This document shows, piece by piece, positions 18,413 to 26,774 of a DNA stretch of 64,000 nucleotides. Made by a program: the position numbers and the translations under genes. The stretch is from Archaeoglobus sp. JdFR-27. GTDB lineage: Archaea; Halobacteriota; Archaeoglobi; Archaeoglobales; Archaeoglobaceae. The stretch is from contig MTMO01000003.1 of assembly GCA_002011235.1 (NCBI GenBank), positions 116,958-180,957 on the forward strand, written 5' to 3'. The notes under the pieces are model-generated. The model saw only the letters and a program-made list of their open reading frames with translations, searched no databases and was not told where the DNA came from. Numbering within the stretch: position 1 is the first letter of the stretch; each line of letters starts with the position of its first letter.

Positions 18413-19570
18413 TTAGAGCCTAATTACTTCTTTTACGTCATATTTTACGTACTCTTCTTCAATTAGACCAATCGCACCATCTGAAAAGTATGCTATATTG
18501 TCGTTACTCCTTTCGACCAGTTCCAGAGGAAGCGTTCTAACTAATCTCAGTGGTTCTCCATTTCTGAGTGTATGAAATACTTTTTCAAGTGTGTCTAAGA
18601 GTAACCCAATCCTTATTGGGTAACCAGCAAAACATAAATAACTATAAAATGGATAAATTCTCACAAAAATTGGAAGAAAGATTGGAAACCCGTAATGGTA
18701 AATCTTCTTTATTTCAAATTCTGATTCTTTTAATTTTTCTTGACTTGGGAAGGCAAAGTCATGACTGGCTATTTCTTTAACCTCAAAAGGTATTGGATGG
18801 ACTAAATCGAATGGTAATATTTGCTTTAACCTCAGAGCAAGACCTTCTCTATCAAGTCCCATTATCTGAAGCCATCGCCCAAAATTTTCACGCAAGATTG
18901 CATCAGGATTGTCAACTGGTATAAATCCATTCAGGTCTGGGTCAAGAGCATGAAGTTCTGAGGAATTTTTACCATTGAAGTATGATGAAGTTATCCAGGC
19001 CTTTGATGGAATTAAATTTTGATTTAAAGTTTTCCCAATCCAAGGTACTATCTGATTTTTCATGGGTTTTTCGAGATGTTTCCAAAACCCAAATCTGACA
19101 GAATTCCCGTAATGACCCTTGAATTCTGTAAGAGCTAGGATATTTCTAGTAGGAAATAAAAAAAGATAATCTGGATGCTTTTTTCTTGTCTGAAAAATAT
19201 CTTCAAAATGTGCATAAAATGAATAACCTTGCCTTTCCATGAATAGATAACCAACAGCTTCACCAAATCGAGAAGTTGTGTGTATTCTTTCAAAATCTTT
19301 TAGATAATAAATTCCATTGAGAGTTAGTAAATAACCATTGTCGAGTAGCAGGCTCCACCTTATAAAATGAGAGAAAAATTCGATAATTTTGTTGAACATT
19401 GGAGCTTTATTTCGTAGTGATGTATTAATCAACGCTAGGGTAAACTTCAGTGGAAATATTTTAAATGAACTCTTGAATTTTAATTTTCTAGATGAATCGT
19501 AAAGATAAAATTGGATAACTTTGCTTTTAAATGGAAGCCAAACCATGCTAGCTATATCTAAGTCATCCAT
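18413..19570 (-). CDS. PD-(D/E)XK-like protein, unknown family
   Basis: In this 385-residue protein the centre contains RFGEAVGYLFMERQGY, then KHPDYLFLF and LALTEFKGHYG. This gives the pattern E ... D-x(~14)-E-x-K of restriction-endonuclease-like nucleases. The N- and C-terminal thirds are hydrophobic-aromatic and not recognised. The gene precedes the hsdM operon on the same strand with a 108-bp gap. An imperfect palindrome at 19617-19646 lies upstream, between it and a divergent gene. A nuclease role is inferred from the motif only. Confidence 0.6.
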   Translation of the reverse strand: MDDLDIASMVWLPFKSKVIQFYLYDSSRKLKFKSSFKIFPLKFTLALINTSLRNKAPMFNKIIEFFSHFIRWSLLLDNGYLLTLNGIYYLKDFERIHTTSRFGEAVGYLFMERQGYSFYAHFEDIFQTRKKHPDYLFLFPTRNILALTEFKGHYGNSVRFGFWKHLEKPMKNQIVPWIGKTLNQNLIPSKAWITSSYFNGKNSSELHALDPDLNGFIPVDNPDAILRENFGRWLQIMGLDREGLALRLKQILPFDLVHPIPFEVKEIASHDFAFPSQEKLKESEFEIKKIYHYGFPIFLPIFVRIYPFYSYLCFAGYPIRIGLLLDTLEKVFHTLRNGEPLRLVRTLPLELVERSNDNIAYFSDGAIGLIEEEYVKYDVKEVIRL

Positions 19571-19616
19571 TATAAAATTTTAGAATAGGGGAAAAATAGA
19601 GGTTAAAAGTATTGTA

Positions 19617-19646
19617 AAAATTACAAGATGTGTATCATGTAATTTT
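19617..19646. promoter_or_regulatory. Palindrome between divergent genes (possible operator)
   Basis: AAAATTACA (19617-19625) pairs with TGTAATTTT (19638-19646). An inner GAT/ATC extends it to 12 of 13 pairs around the loop GTGT. It lies in the 84-bp space between the PD-(D/E)XK-like gene (leftward) and the 113-aa gene (rightward), where a shared operator would be expected. Confidence 0.45.
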
Positions 19647-19654
19647 GACCTCCG

Positions 19655-19996
19655 ATGAAATCGGAATTTTACCTACACGTGGCACATTTATTCGTTCTAT
19701 TAGGGACTTCTCTCATGCCCTATCGCTACGACATTTTCATAGGCAGTGATAATGATTCAAAAAAGATCTCTAAAAAGTATTTAGATAAGCTCAGCAATCT
19801 TGCATCAGAACTATTCCCCGATGGTTATACTTTGCTAAGGGGTTACGGTTACTTTGATGGCTCTAAAGAGGATTCAGTAATAATCAGCGTTGTTTGCGAT
19901 GAAATGGATATTCGGAAATTATATCGCTTAAAATCAAAACTCAAGCAGAGTTCAATTCTTGTTGTCCGTTCTCCTATCGATGCTGATTTTATTTAG
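19655..19996 (+). CDS. Small protein of unknown function (DUF3574-like?)
   Basis: It encodes 113 residues from ATG 19655; a second start at ATG 19715 (MPYRYDIFIG) would remove a hydrophobic leader and may be the true one. The core IGSDNDSKKISKKYLDKLSN followed by FPDGYTLLRGYGYF faintly resembles DUF3574. It is followed after 8 bp by the first of two zinc-ribbon paralogues, so the three may be one operon. Confidence 0.5.
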   Translation: MKSEFYLHVAHLFVLLGTSLMPYRYDIFIGSDNDSKKISKKYLDKLSNLASELFPDGYTLLRGYGYFDGSKEDSVIISVVCDEMDIRKLYRLKSKLKQSSILVVRSPIDADFI

Positions 19997-20004
19997 GTGG
20001 TTTA

Positions 20005-20661
20005 ATGAAGTGCTATCTATGTGAGAGGAAATTAGAAAAGGGAGAAATCTATTATGGTGATTCAGGTACAATTTACGAAGATAAACCGCTATGCGAGTCC
20101 TGTTATTATGAAGATGGACCCGCAGCAGTAATTTATTTTGGAAAAGATAATGATCCATACACTATAAGCTCTACGAGGAATGAAACTGATGGTATTTTCA
20201 GAGTGAAGTGGATAAGGACTGATCCATGGAGGGGTTATTACACTGTAGAAAGTGATGAGTATTCGCTGGTTAACACAGCAGAACTTCTTGCATATCACCA
20301 GGGCGAGGAGATGCTTGCAGAATTTGATAAGATGATTAGAGAATTATTCGATGAGTATGGAATAGATTACGCAAGAGTTTTCTGCAGAAGCTCTAATGTC
20401 TTTTTCCAGAATTATGAGATATTTGTGAAAAAGGATCAGGTCCCTCTTTCTTATCTTCTAATCATGAAAGCGAAAAAAGAAGTTGATTACGATAATCCGA
20501 AGTGGTACAAGGAGATAATTTTTGATGAAAAAACTCTGGAAACGCTGGGTAAGTTGTTTCCCGAGAGAAGGATAGAGACGGACTACGATGCTGTTGAGCT
20601 CGTTGAGAAATGTTATGATGATATTTTGAGGAGACTTTCAGAGTACAAGGAACGGGATTGA
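20005..20661 (+). CDS. Zinc-ribbon protein, copy A of a tandem paralogous pair
   Basis: This 218-residue protein has an N-terminal zinc ribbon, MKCYLCERKL...PLCESCYY (CxxC-x~20-CxxC), with YYGDSGTIY between the knuckles. A roughly 120-residue conserved domain follows (YTISSTRNETDG, YARVFCRSSNVFFQNYEIFV). The extra C-terminal 50 residues are absent from copy B. Function unknown. The paralogue at 20687 begins 25 bp downstream, and the two are clearly homologous along copy B's full length. Confidence 0.65.
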   Translation: MKCYLCERKLEKGEIYYGDSGTIYEDKPLCESCYYEDGPAAVIYFGKDNDPYTISSTRNETDGIFRVKWIRTDPWRGYYTVESDEYSLVNTAELLAYHQGEEMLAEFDKMIRELFDEYGIDYARVFCRSSNVFFQNYEIFVKKDQVPLSYLLIMKAKKEVDYDNPKWYKEIIFDEKTLETLGKLFPERRIETDYDAVELVEKCYDDILRRLSEYKERD

Positions 20662-20686
20662 TCACGTCAAGTCTTTTTGTGATACC

Positions 20687-21199
20687 ATGGCCAGAAGATG
20701 CTCCGTGTGCGGTGATGAGATTCACAGTAAGATATACTATGGAGATCCAGCCACTCTTTACAGCAGAAGACCGTTGTGCGAACTCTGCTACTTTGAGAGT
20801 GAGCCGTGCTGCTACGTTTTCTTCGGAGAGGATAAAAAGCCCTACCACATCACGCCGACAAGAAACGAAACCGGCAGAGTTTTCAAGGTTAAGCTGATCG
20901 GTGACGACCCGAACAACTGCTTCTATACGGCATACAGCGACGAGTACCTTCTTGTTTACGGGCAGACAATTCACCTTAACCATCCGGCGGAAAAATGGTT
21001 CACGGCATTCGATAGCGTCTTGAGACAGATTTTCAACATGGACAGAATAAAGTATGCCAGAGTATTCTGCAGAACCGTTGACATCAACCGTCAGAGGTAT
21101 GAGGTTTTCGTGAAGGATGGCTCTGACTTTATTCTTGCTATAAACGATATCTCGCTTGCGATTAATGAGGCGGATTACAGGGTGAGGAAACAAGGGTGA
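20687..21199 (+). CDS. Zinc-ribbon protein, copy B of a tandem paralogous pair
   Basis: This 170-residue protein shares zinc ribbon (CSVCGDEI...PLCELCYF), YYGDPATLY, ITPTRNETGRVF and YARVFCRTVDINRQRYEVFV with copy A. It lacks the copy A C-terminal extension. Its codons are clearly richer in G and C than those of copy A and most of the element, closer to a chromosomal gene, so the pair may have come together by transfer rather than by recent duplication (inference). Confidence 0.65.
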   Translation: MARRCSVCGDEIHSKIYYGDPATLYSRRPLCELCYFESEPCCYVFFGEDKKPYHITPTRNETGRVFKVKLIGDDPNNCFYTAYSDEYLLVYGQTIHLNHPAEKWFTAFDSVLRQIFNMDRIKYARVFCRTVDINRQRYEVFVKDGSDFILAINDISLAINEADYRVRKQG

Positions 21200-21246
21200 A
21201 AATGTTTTGGGAAGGTGAGAAACACGAATGAAGTCTTTAATATCTA

Positions 21247-22248
21247 TCAGTCAATCAAAGCTATCTCGTTTAAATATCTCATTAAATGATCTACCTCTTT
21301 TTTCAAAGCAGATCTTACAGAATATTTTCCCAGTATTAGTAATAGGATTACACCTGATACGCTAAGAAAAATTTTTGGAAGAAGTAACGGGAAAAAAACG
21401 CTAAGTAATGCAAAATCCAGCCCTAACAATCCCAAAAATACGCCAGATATTTGGAATTGAGACATTAACAAGTCCCTCATATTTTCTACTCTTTCGGCTA
21501 AAATGTCATATTTCTTTAAAAGTGCTGGAATGTATTCATTGTATTTGTCTGTTTCTAAAGTTCCTATTCTCTTTATACGGGAAAGTTCAGATTCTGAAAA
21601 TTCTTTCATCAGTCTATAGTTCTCATAAACATCGTTAATGATGTTAAGTAGAGAATATTTAAATAATATACCTAAAGGGAAAGGTTTTATTTTACTTAAA
21701 GTATCACGTATTTCCATTGCGATTACTTTGCTTTCTTTCAGCCGGAGCAGTATGGTTTTTCTGTAATTCTTGTATAATTTTCTTTCCAAATTCTCGGCAT
21801 CCCCACTACTGATGTGATGTAGTGTCAAGGGTCTTATACCAATATAGGAATTTTTTCTTAAAGTTTCAACCAAAGTTTTGGCAACATGATAAAATTGGAA
21901 CTTTGCTTCAACTTCTACCATTTCTAGCTGTTCCGTACTCAAATCTTCTACATTGATTACGACTTGGAAAATTCCATTGTCTTTAAGTTCAACTTTGTGT
22001 GTTTGGTTAAAAATGACAGAGAGAAATATATCCATTTTTTCTTGGGGAATATTTTTTGATTTATATCCCTCTATCACTTCATTTATAAAATCCTCTTTAA
22101 AACTAAAAAGAAAACTCCCCGTTCCGTCCTCAGAAAAGCTCAAACCTTCAATAAGGTAACGGTCACTAATTTCTTCTTTCCACATTTCTATAATTTTATT
22201 AGAATCTAAATCGTACGGGAGAACATCGGAGATAACTGATGTAACCAA
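21247..22248 (-). CDS. Membrane-anchored protein of unknown function (333 aa)
   Basis: About 260 soluble, mostly helical residues are followed by two transmembrane segments (near residues 270-310: GVFLGLLGLDFALLSVFFPLL and LSVSGVILLLILGKYSV) and a short charged tail. The layout, a soluble sensor followed by a C-terminal membrane hairpin, resembles membrane effectors of prokaryotic defence systems. I do not recognise a family. The next gene on the strand (22269-22736) ends 20 bp upstream of it, suggesting a two-gene operon. Confidence 0.55.
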   Translation of the reverse strand: MVTSVISDVLPYDLDSNKIIEMWKEEISDRYLIEGLSFSEDGTGSFLFSFKEDFINEVIEGYKSKNIPQEKMDIFLSVIFNQTHKVELKDNGIFQVVINVEDLSTEQLEMVEVEAKFQFYHVAKTLVETLRKNSYIGIRPLTLHHISSGDAENLERKLYKNYRKTILLRLKESKVIAMEIRDTLSKIKPFPLGILFKYSLLNIINDVYENYRLMKEFSESELSRIKRIGTLETDKYNEYIPALLKKYDILAERVENMRDLLMSQFQISGVFLGLLGLDFALLSVFFPLLLPKIFLSVSGVILLLILGKYSVRSALKKEVDHLMRYLNEIALID

Positions 22249-22268
22249 AACCTCCAGTTCAGACCCCC

Positions 22269-22736
22269 CTACTGGAAAATGCTTTGTTCCAACTTTTCTT
22301 TGAACGCCTCTAAATTAGGTATATATTTCTCCAACTCCTTAATCCCGATGTTTTTTAGTAATGATTTTCCGTGGTTCGTAGGTTCAAGCTCGTGTGAATA
22401 ATAACCAGTGGTATTTTCTACAAGAACATCTCGGTTATCCACCCCACGAATACTAACTTCAAGAGTTTCGAGATCCTCTTGGAAGTCGTTATCCCATATA
22501 TCGTATAGAGACGGTGTGTCAAATTTGTAGCCCATTGTCATATTATAGTTTTCCTCTAGCAAATCTTGGAGAATTTTAGCAGCTCTATGCATTTCTCCGT
22601 AACTGGGTTTAATATTCCTTTCGTCAAACAAATCATAAAGAAACAATATCAGGTATTCTTTTGTTAGAGGGTCTAACTTGGTAACCTCTTTTCTCTCAAT
22701 CAGTCTGGAGCTTAAATTTCTAGTCATGGCTCCCAT
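22269..22736 (-). CDS. Small protein, YwgA-like/winged-helix-like (155 aa)
   Basis: A helical region (EYLILFLYDLF, MHRAAKILQDLLEEN) is followed by MGYKFDTPSLYDIW, a YxF...YS pattern. The closing segment is ELEPTNHGKSLLKNIG, where winged-helix proteins of the YwgA type have LTxxG. This is a weak resemblance recalled from memory. Start ATG 22736 or ATG 22727. It is immediately upstream of the membrane-anchored gene on the same strand, so the two could be sensor/regulator and effector. Confidence 0.45.
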   Translation of the reverse strand: MGAMTRNLSSRLIERKEVTKLDPLTKEYLILFLYDLFDERNIKPSYGEMHRAAKILQDLLEENYNMTMGYKFDTPSLYDIWDNDFQEDLETLEVSIRGVDNRDVLVENTTGYYSHELEPTNHGKSLLKNIGIKELEKYIPNLEAFKEKLEQSIFQ

Positions 22737-22987
22737 AATTAGATTATCTAACTGATATTTATATTTTTGGGCTATTTCATGTGGAAAAAATATAAACGCA
22801 TATAAAGAAAAAGGTTAATAAGGAAGAATCCTTTCTGGATAGATTTTATATTAAAGTTATATATTTCTAAAATTGGTGATCCCTCGAGAGATTACTGCTC
22901 CCACTGCAAAGAATATCGAAGCGATAATGAATAAGGTTAAAAGATTTAGTCATTAAATCTTAGTTTGTTGAGTAATTTTGAACATCC

Positions 22988-24016
22988 TTAACAAATATAT
23001 TCTCTCCACCTACCTTCTCCTCTCGCCTTAACAAGTCCAAAATGAACGAGTCTTTCCATGTATTTTCTGTATGCTCTTTCTGTAACTGGCAAAGAAACTC
23101 TTGAACAATAAGCCTGATATAAATCTCCCGAACTTATCTGCTTATAATCCTCAACGAGTCTGTAAAGAATCTTTTCATGATCATTGAGTTTTTCCAACAT
23201 TCTATCCTTTCTCAGAAATCTTGCCTGTTCCCATGCCCTTTCAATATGTTCATCCTCGATTTTCTTTTTACACTCATCCTCAGCAAGCAATGCTGCTCTT
23301 CTCAAAATTTCCAGACCAACCCTTGCATCACCATTGCTGTATTTTGCAGCAAGTTCTATCTGTTTTTTCTCGATTGAATCAGGCATAAATGCCAGTTTTG
23401 CTCTATCAGATAGTATGTCATACATCTCCTTTTCCTTATAAGCAGGAAATTCTATCCTCTCTAGCTGAAGTGAAGACTTAATGCGAGAATCAACATCTAT
23501 AAGAGCATGCTCATCGTTTGCAATGCATATTACTCCACAACCATTTCTCAGCAGATCGTAGAGAATTCTATCATCCTTCAACTGGTCAACCTCATCAAAT
23601 GCAATTATAACTATCCTATTTCTGTTTTCTCTTAATTCTCCTTCAAACCTGAGCATAAGCTCCTTTACAGGTTCTCTTCTGTGAACAAATCTGCCAAAGT
23701 TTGCAACAAGCTCACATAAAATAGAATGAGTAGTAGTATTTTTCCAGCAATTTATATAAATAGTCTTGGCCATTCCTGTATAGCTTGAAAGTTGCTCAAA
23801 GACGTACAAACACATCGCTGTTTTTCCAGTTCCAGTAGGACCATAGAGAAATGCGTTTCTTGGTCTCCTCCCCTTCGTAACAGGTCTTAAACATGAAGCC
23901 AAAGCTTCTAACTGTCCCTCTCTGTGCAAAAGCCTCGTAGGTATAAATGTCTCAAGAAGCACAGATTCGTCTCTAATAATCCCATTCTCGTATTCAAAGA
24001 GTTTATTCCTTCTCAT
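22988..24016 (-). CDS. cdc6: Orc1/Cdc6-type replication initiator
   Basis: This 342-residue AAA+ protein has Walker A YGPTGTGKTAMC, Walker B VIIAFDEVDQL and a sensor-2 region (SNGDARVGLEILRRAALLA). A C-terminal winged helix follows (SGDLYQAYCSRVSLPVTERAYRKYMERL). It should bind and open the element's origin and recruit MCM. Start ATG 24016 lies about 30 bp below TATA-like TTTTAAAAAT, so the mRNA is probably leaderless. A palindrome of two CGGAA half-sites covers the interval between TATA and start, and a third half-site lies upstream, indicating repression or autoregulation. Confidence 0.92.
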   Translation of the reverse strand: MRRNKLFEYENGIIRDESVLLETFIPTRLLHREGQLEALASCLRPVTKGRRPRNAFLYGPTGTGKTAMCLYVFEQLSSYTGMAKTIYINCWKNTTTHSILCELVANFGRFVHRREPVKELMLRFEGELRENRNRIVIIAFDEVDQLKDDRILYDLLRNGCGVICIANDEHALIDVDSRIKSSLQLERIEFPAYKEKEMYDILSDRAKLAFMPDSIEKKQIELAAKYSNGDARVGLEILRRAALLAEDECKKKIEDEHIERAWEQARFLRKDRMLEKLNDHEKILYRLVEDYKQISSGDLYQAYCSRVSLPVTERAYRKYMERLVHFGLVKARGEGRWREYIC

Positions 24017-24040
24017 ACCGGAATAATTATTGTTCCGATA
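24016..24040. promoter_or_regulatory. Palindromic CGGAA operator at the cdc6 start
   Basis: TACCGGAATAAT and ATTGTTCCGATA face each other around one base, 10 of 12 positions complementary. Each half matches TA[TC]CGGAA[CT], the motif found before many genes in this element. The site fills the space between the TATA-like box (24041-24050) and the start codon, so a bound protein would block initiation. Alternatively it is part of the replication origin. Confidence 0.7.
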
Positions 24041-24067
24041 ATTTTTAAAATTGAACTTAAATGAAAA

Positions 24068-24078
24068 ATTCCGATAAG
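24068..24078 (-). promoter_or_regulatory. Second CGGAA half-site upstream of cdc6
   Basis: On the minus strand this reads TTATCGGAATT, directly below a TATA-like TAATTTAATA (24081-24090). It repeats the TATA-then-motif layout seen before other genes of the element, about 52 bp from the cdc6 start. Confidence 0.6.
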
Positions 24079-24130
24079 TATATTAAATTAACTTTCTCAG
24101 CCCCCACTATTGTTATTTCCAGAGAACTCT

Positions 24131-24697
24131 TTATTCCAAGATATCTACTTCATATCCCATCTTTTTATACCACTCAACTCTTTCCCAGAGTTTTCTCTCA
24201 AGTTCTCTGTCAACATCACCTTCAATTTTTACTGGTTTTCCGAAAAAGTATTTGTCTATTATCGTCCAGTATTCAGGTATGCAGAATTTTTTGAACCTTC
24301 CGAAATCCAGATAAGGTCCTGTATATCCCCATGTTTCCCTTACACCTCTATGACATATGTAATCTCCGCTCTGATCAGAAATAATTGTTCTTGAAGGAAA
24401 ATAAATCTCTATAACACCTGCATCAAATCGTTCCTTGTTTGGATACGGCTTAAGCCTATTGTAATCTAGTTTATGTTTTCTGAAAAATTCAAGTTCTCTT
24501 CTGTAGTTTTCTTCATTATCCATGCTCATTTCAATGTCGTATATTCCTCTGTCAAACTCATACGCCTTTTCAAGCAGAGAATCAAAATTATTCGTATTTT
24601 CATCTATAGCACTAACAAGTCTGCATCCTGTTCCGTAGTGTGTGATAAAAGATAGTTCTCTGTTCAAATCTCTAACATAAATTCTTAGTTCAGACAT
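24131..24697 (-). CDS. Unknown protein with the element-wide promoter motif (188 aa)
   Basis: The 188-residue protein is acidic and aromatic-rich, with no motif I recognise. Notable segments are FITHYGTGCRLVSAIDENTN and FPSRTIISDQSGDYICHRG. Start ATG 24697 lies 48 nt below TATCGGAAC at 24753-24745 (minus strand), the spacing shared with five other genes, which supports both the gene and its start. It lies upstream of cdc6 on the same strand. Confidence 0.65.
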   Translation of the reverse strand: MSELRIYVRDLNRELSFITHYGTGCRLVSAIDENTNNFDSLLEKAYEFDRGIYDIEMSMDNEENYRRELEFFRKHKLDYNRLKPYPNKERFDAGVIEIYFPSRTIISDQSGDYICHRGVRETWGYTGPYLDFGRFKKFCIPEYWTIIDKYFFGKPVKIEGDVDRELERKLWERVEWYKKMGYEVDILE

Positions 24698-24744
24698 GAA
24701 ATAAGAAGTGAATTGAGGAAAAATCTTGATTACATCAGAACACC

Positions 24745-24753
24745 GTTCCGATA
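24745..24753 (-). promoter_or_regulatory. CGGAA motif, 48 nt before the 24131-24697 gene
   Basis: The minus strand reads TATCGGAAC with an AT-rich box upstream (ATTTACTCA, weak TATA). The distance from the motif's last base to the A of ATG is 48 nt. Confidence 0.6.
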
Positions 24754-24759
24754 GACTGA

Positions 24760-25020
24760 GTAAATGGAGTTGGGGTCATTACGGTGATGGCGGCTGGATA
24801 ATTTCTAAAATGAAGGCATTGACAATACTCGAGGATGGAAAATTCAAGTAACGCACTGTTCCCAATGGCCATGTAAAGGATCTCCTTATGAAGATCCCAG
24901 AATACAGTTTACTGCTGTGAAAGTTGGAGGTATTCAATCTACACAAACGATTCATCAGGATACTCTATATCATGTTGTTATCTTAGGTTCAAATTCTGAA
25001 GAGGCAAAATCGTCAACTTT
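24760..25020 (+). pseudogene. Decayed gene (frameshifted), unknown family
   Basis: The plus strand codes WSWGHYGDGGWIIS...LEDGKFK then a stop. One frame over it continues directly with VTHCSQWPCKGSPYEDPRIQF and QDTLYHVVILGSNSEEAK. The two halves join into continuous protein-like text if one frameshift is repaired. No start is left, because the 5' end is lost toward the promoter region of the leftward gene. It is one of several dead genes in 24.7-30.2 kb. Confidence 0.55.
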
Positions 25021-25363
25021 GAAATTTCTTTCTTTTAATTTGATCGTAAAGGTATACTATAGCACAGGACAAAAAGTACCAACATAGCACTGTTGCTAGA
25101 TAAAAGAACCCCTCTTCTATCATCAATAAGATTCTTGCAATAAAAGAATGTGATGATATTATACCACTTTCAAATATAAGGTAGGTAAAAAACATTCGTG
25201 AGAATACCCCAAAATAGACGATATATATGGGATAAAGAGGAAAGTACGATGCTTCGAGCACGTATAACATAAATGGAAGGATAAATGAGAGAACAAAAAA
25301 CATTATAAGCTTTCTGTAATTTGGTCTAAAAAATTCTACAATAAATTTTTTAGTCCTTCCCAT
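25013..25363 (-). CDS. Small integral membrane protein (116 aa)
   Basis: A positively charged N-terminus (MGRTKKFIVEFFRPNYRK) is followed by at least three hydrophobic segments (LIMFFVLSFILPFMLYVLE, YIVYFGVFSRMFFTYLIF, FYLATVLCWYFLSCAIVYLY) and a Lys-rich end. The topology looks natural, but the family is not recognised. The gene is divergent from the 25454 gene. Confidence 0.5.
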   Translation of the reverse strand: MGRTKKFIVEFFRPNYRKLIMFFVLSFILPFMLYVLEASYFPLYPIYIVYFGVFSRMFFTYLIFESGIISSHSFIARILLMIEEGFFYLATVLCWYFLSCAIVYLYDQIKRKKFQS

Positions 25364-25397
25364 TATTTTTATTTTCTTGTTTAATTTAAATAACTTC

Positions 25398-25406
25398 TAC
25401 CGGAAT
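25398..25406 (+). promoter_or_regulatory. CGGAA motif, 48 nt before the 25454 gene
   Basis: TACCGGAAT lies just below the TATA-like TTTAATTTAAATAA (25379-25392). The distance from the motif end to ATG 25454 is 48 nt. Confidence 0.65.
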
Positions 25407-25453
25407 TCTTCTCATTCACAGAACGTTTTATCTGATCTTTGGATCATTTCTTC

Positions 25454-25765
25454 ATGGGCAACTCATCCGACCTAAAAGAAATACTCCGCAAGAGCTTTTC
25501 TGAAAATAAAGACATTTCAATTAACTATAACTACGACAAGGGTATTATCGAAGTCAACAATGAAAGATACACAATTGGAAACAGATCCTTTGGTGAGGTC
25601 GGCAATGCTGTTTTAAGTACGTTGAAAGAACTTTACGGGGAATACAGAACAATTCCTTACAGCTTCAATTCAGAAGCTTACGAAAATGAAAAATTCAGGG
25701 CTGAAGTTCTTGCACTTGGATCAATTGGCATACTCAGGTTTGACGTAAAAAGAAAAGAAGGTTAA
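25454..25765 (+). CDS. Unknown small protein under the CGGAA motif (103 aa)
   Basis: The longest frame opens at TTG 25439, but ATG 25454 (MGNSSDLKEILRKSF) has exactly the 48-nt spacing to the CGGAA motif seen for other genes, so I prefer it. The protein has a helix, a beta-rich middle (SINYNYDKGIIEVNNERYTI) and a helical C-terminus (GEVGNAVLSTLKELYGEY). No recognised family. Confidence 0.6.
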   Translation: MGNSSDLKEILRKSFSENKDISINYNYDKGIIEVNNERYTIGNRSFGEVGNAVLSTLKELYGEYRTIPYSFNSEAYENEKFRAEVLALGSIGILRFDVKRKEG

Positions 25766-25791
25766 TTTTTTATTTTCTGTTTTTAATTCCC

Positions 25792-26559
25792 TCAGCTTCT
25801 GAAAGGTCGATTAAGCTCTTTTAGATCTTTTTGTATCTGTGAATGGAACTCTGGCAGATATTCAAGAATGACATAGCCATCATAAACCTGACTTAAAGCA
25901 GAGAAGATCTTATGGAAGTCCAAAACACCTTCATTACTGAAAACAGGCAGATGCTGCTTTTTGTGATCAGCAGTTCTGTTCGATGCATGAATAACCTTTA
26001 TAAATTCTATATAACTGCTTAATTCTTGAATCACATCATCTGTATCGCCCTTAACATGACTTGTATCGTAGCAAATGCAATAAAACCTTGAAATTTCTGA
26101 GAGTTCAGCTATTTGCTCTAGCCTGTTAAAAAGTCTTGATTTTCCGGTAAACGTTTCCCATGCAAGGAAAATCCTTTCTTTTTCCAGCAACAAAGCAATT
26201 TCTTCCAGCAATTTTCTAATCTCATCGTTCATTTTTGCCTTTGAGGGATGTACAACAAGGATGTCGCATCCTAAACTCTTTGCAAGTTTAATCGATCTAG
26301 TTAAACATTCTGTGAAAACATTTCTGTCAGTTATTCTTACGTGAGGCAAATGAATCGAGGCAAGGTTTATGGATTTAAATGCTTGGACTACATGATTGAG
26401 GTTAAGATTAAGAAATTTTGATGGATCTACAAAGGCAAGTTCGACATTTCCACTAATAGGATCGGTTGTGTCAAAATCACCTTCTGGAAAGCTGAATCTG
26501 AAACCAAATTTCATGAAATCAAATGGAGGTTGGACTTTAAAACTATTGAGAAGTATCAA
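25792..26559 (-). CDS. Endonuclease IV / xylose-isomerase-like TIM-barrel protein
   Basis: The 255-residue protein has the order of the AP-endonuclease-2 superfamily: SIHLPHVRI, CDILVVHPSKA, FLAWETFTG (metal-ligand Glu), YCICYDTSHVKGD (Asp and His), FIKVIHASN and a terminal YVILEYLPEF (Glu). The conserved His/Asp/Glu residues suggest a metal-dependent hydrolase or isomerase. It could repair abasic sites, or act on sugars; the sequence alone does not decide. Start ATG 26559. It is flanked upstream by decayed genes. Confidence 0.7.
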   Translation of the reverse strand: MILLNSFKVQPPFDFMKFGFRFSFPEGDFDTTDPISGNVELAFVDPSKFLNLNLNHVVQAFKSINLASIHLPHVRITDRNVFTECLTRSIKLAKSLGCDILVVHPSKAKMNDEIRKLLEEIALLLEKERIFLAWETFTGKSRLFNRLEQIAELSEISRFYCICYDTSHVKGDTDDVIQELSSYIEFIKVIHASNRTADHKKQHLPVFSNEGVLDFHKIFSALSQVYDGYVILEYLPEFHSQIQKDLKELNRPFRS

Positions 26560-26601
26560 TTAACTTTTTGAATTCGCACATACAAAAACTAAGCGATAGG
26601 A

Positions 26602-26774
26602 ATGCTTAGGCTTCAAAGTGAATACAAAAAAGCTCTCACATCTTTTAAGGAGAGAGTAGTCAGGGAGTTGGGCAACAGAATCGATGCTATGTTGTTTATG
26701 GTTCAGTTGTGAGAGGAGGAGCCACTGAGGATAGTGATGTTGATATTCTAATAATAAGTAGGAGAGAAGATTAG
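26602..26774 (+). pseudogene. Nucleotidyltransferase (MNT/MntA-type) pseudogene
   Basis: ATG 26602 starts MLRLQSEYKKALTSFKERVV and runs to RIDAMLFM. One frame over, the text continues as VYGSVVRGGATEDSDVDILI, the GS-x-xRG-x5-SDxD core of minimal nucleotidyltransferases. A single frameshift near 26695 therefore broke the gene, and it ends early at TAG 26772-26774. An intact homologue lies at 35549. Confidence 0.75.

Noticed and set aside
20658..21193. Long frames on both strands across the zinc-ribbon copy B
   Set aside because: The G+C-richer codons of copy B reduce stops in other frames. Only the plus frame at 20687 has zinc-knuckle and paralogue support.
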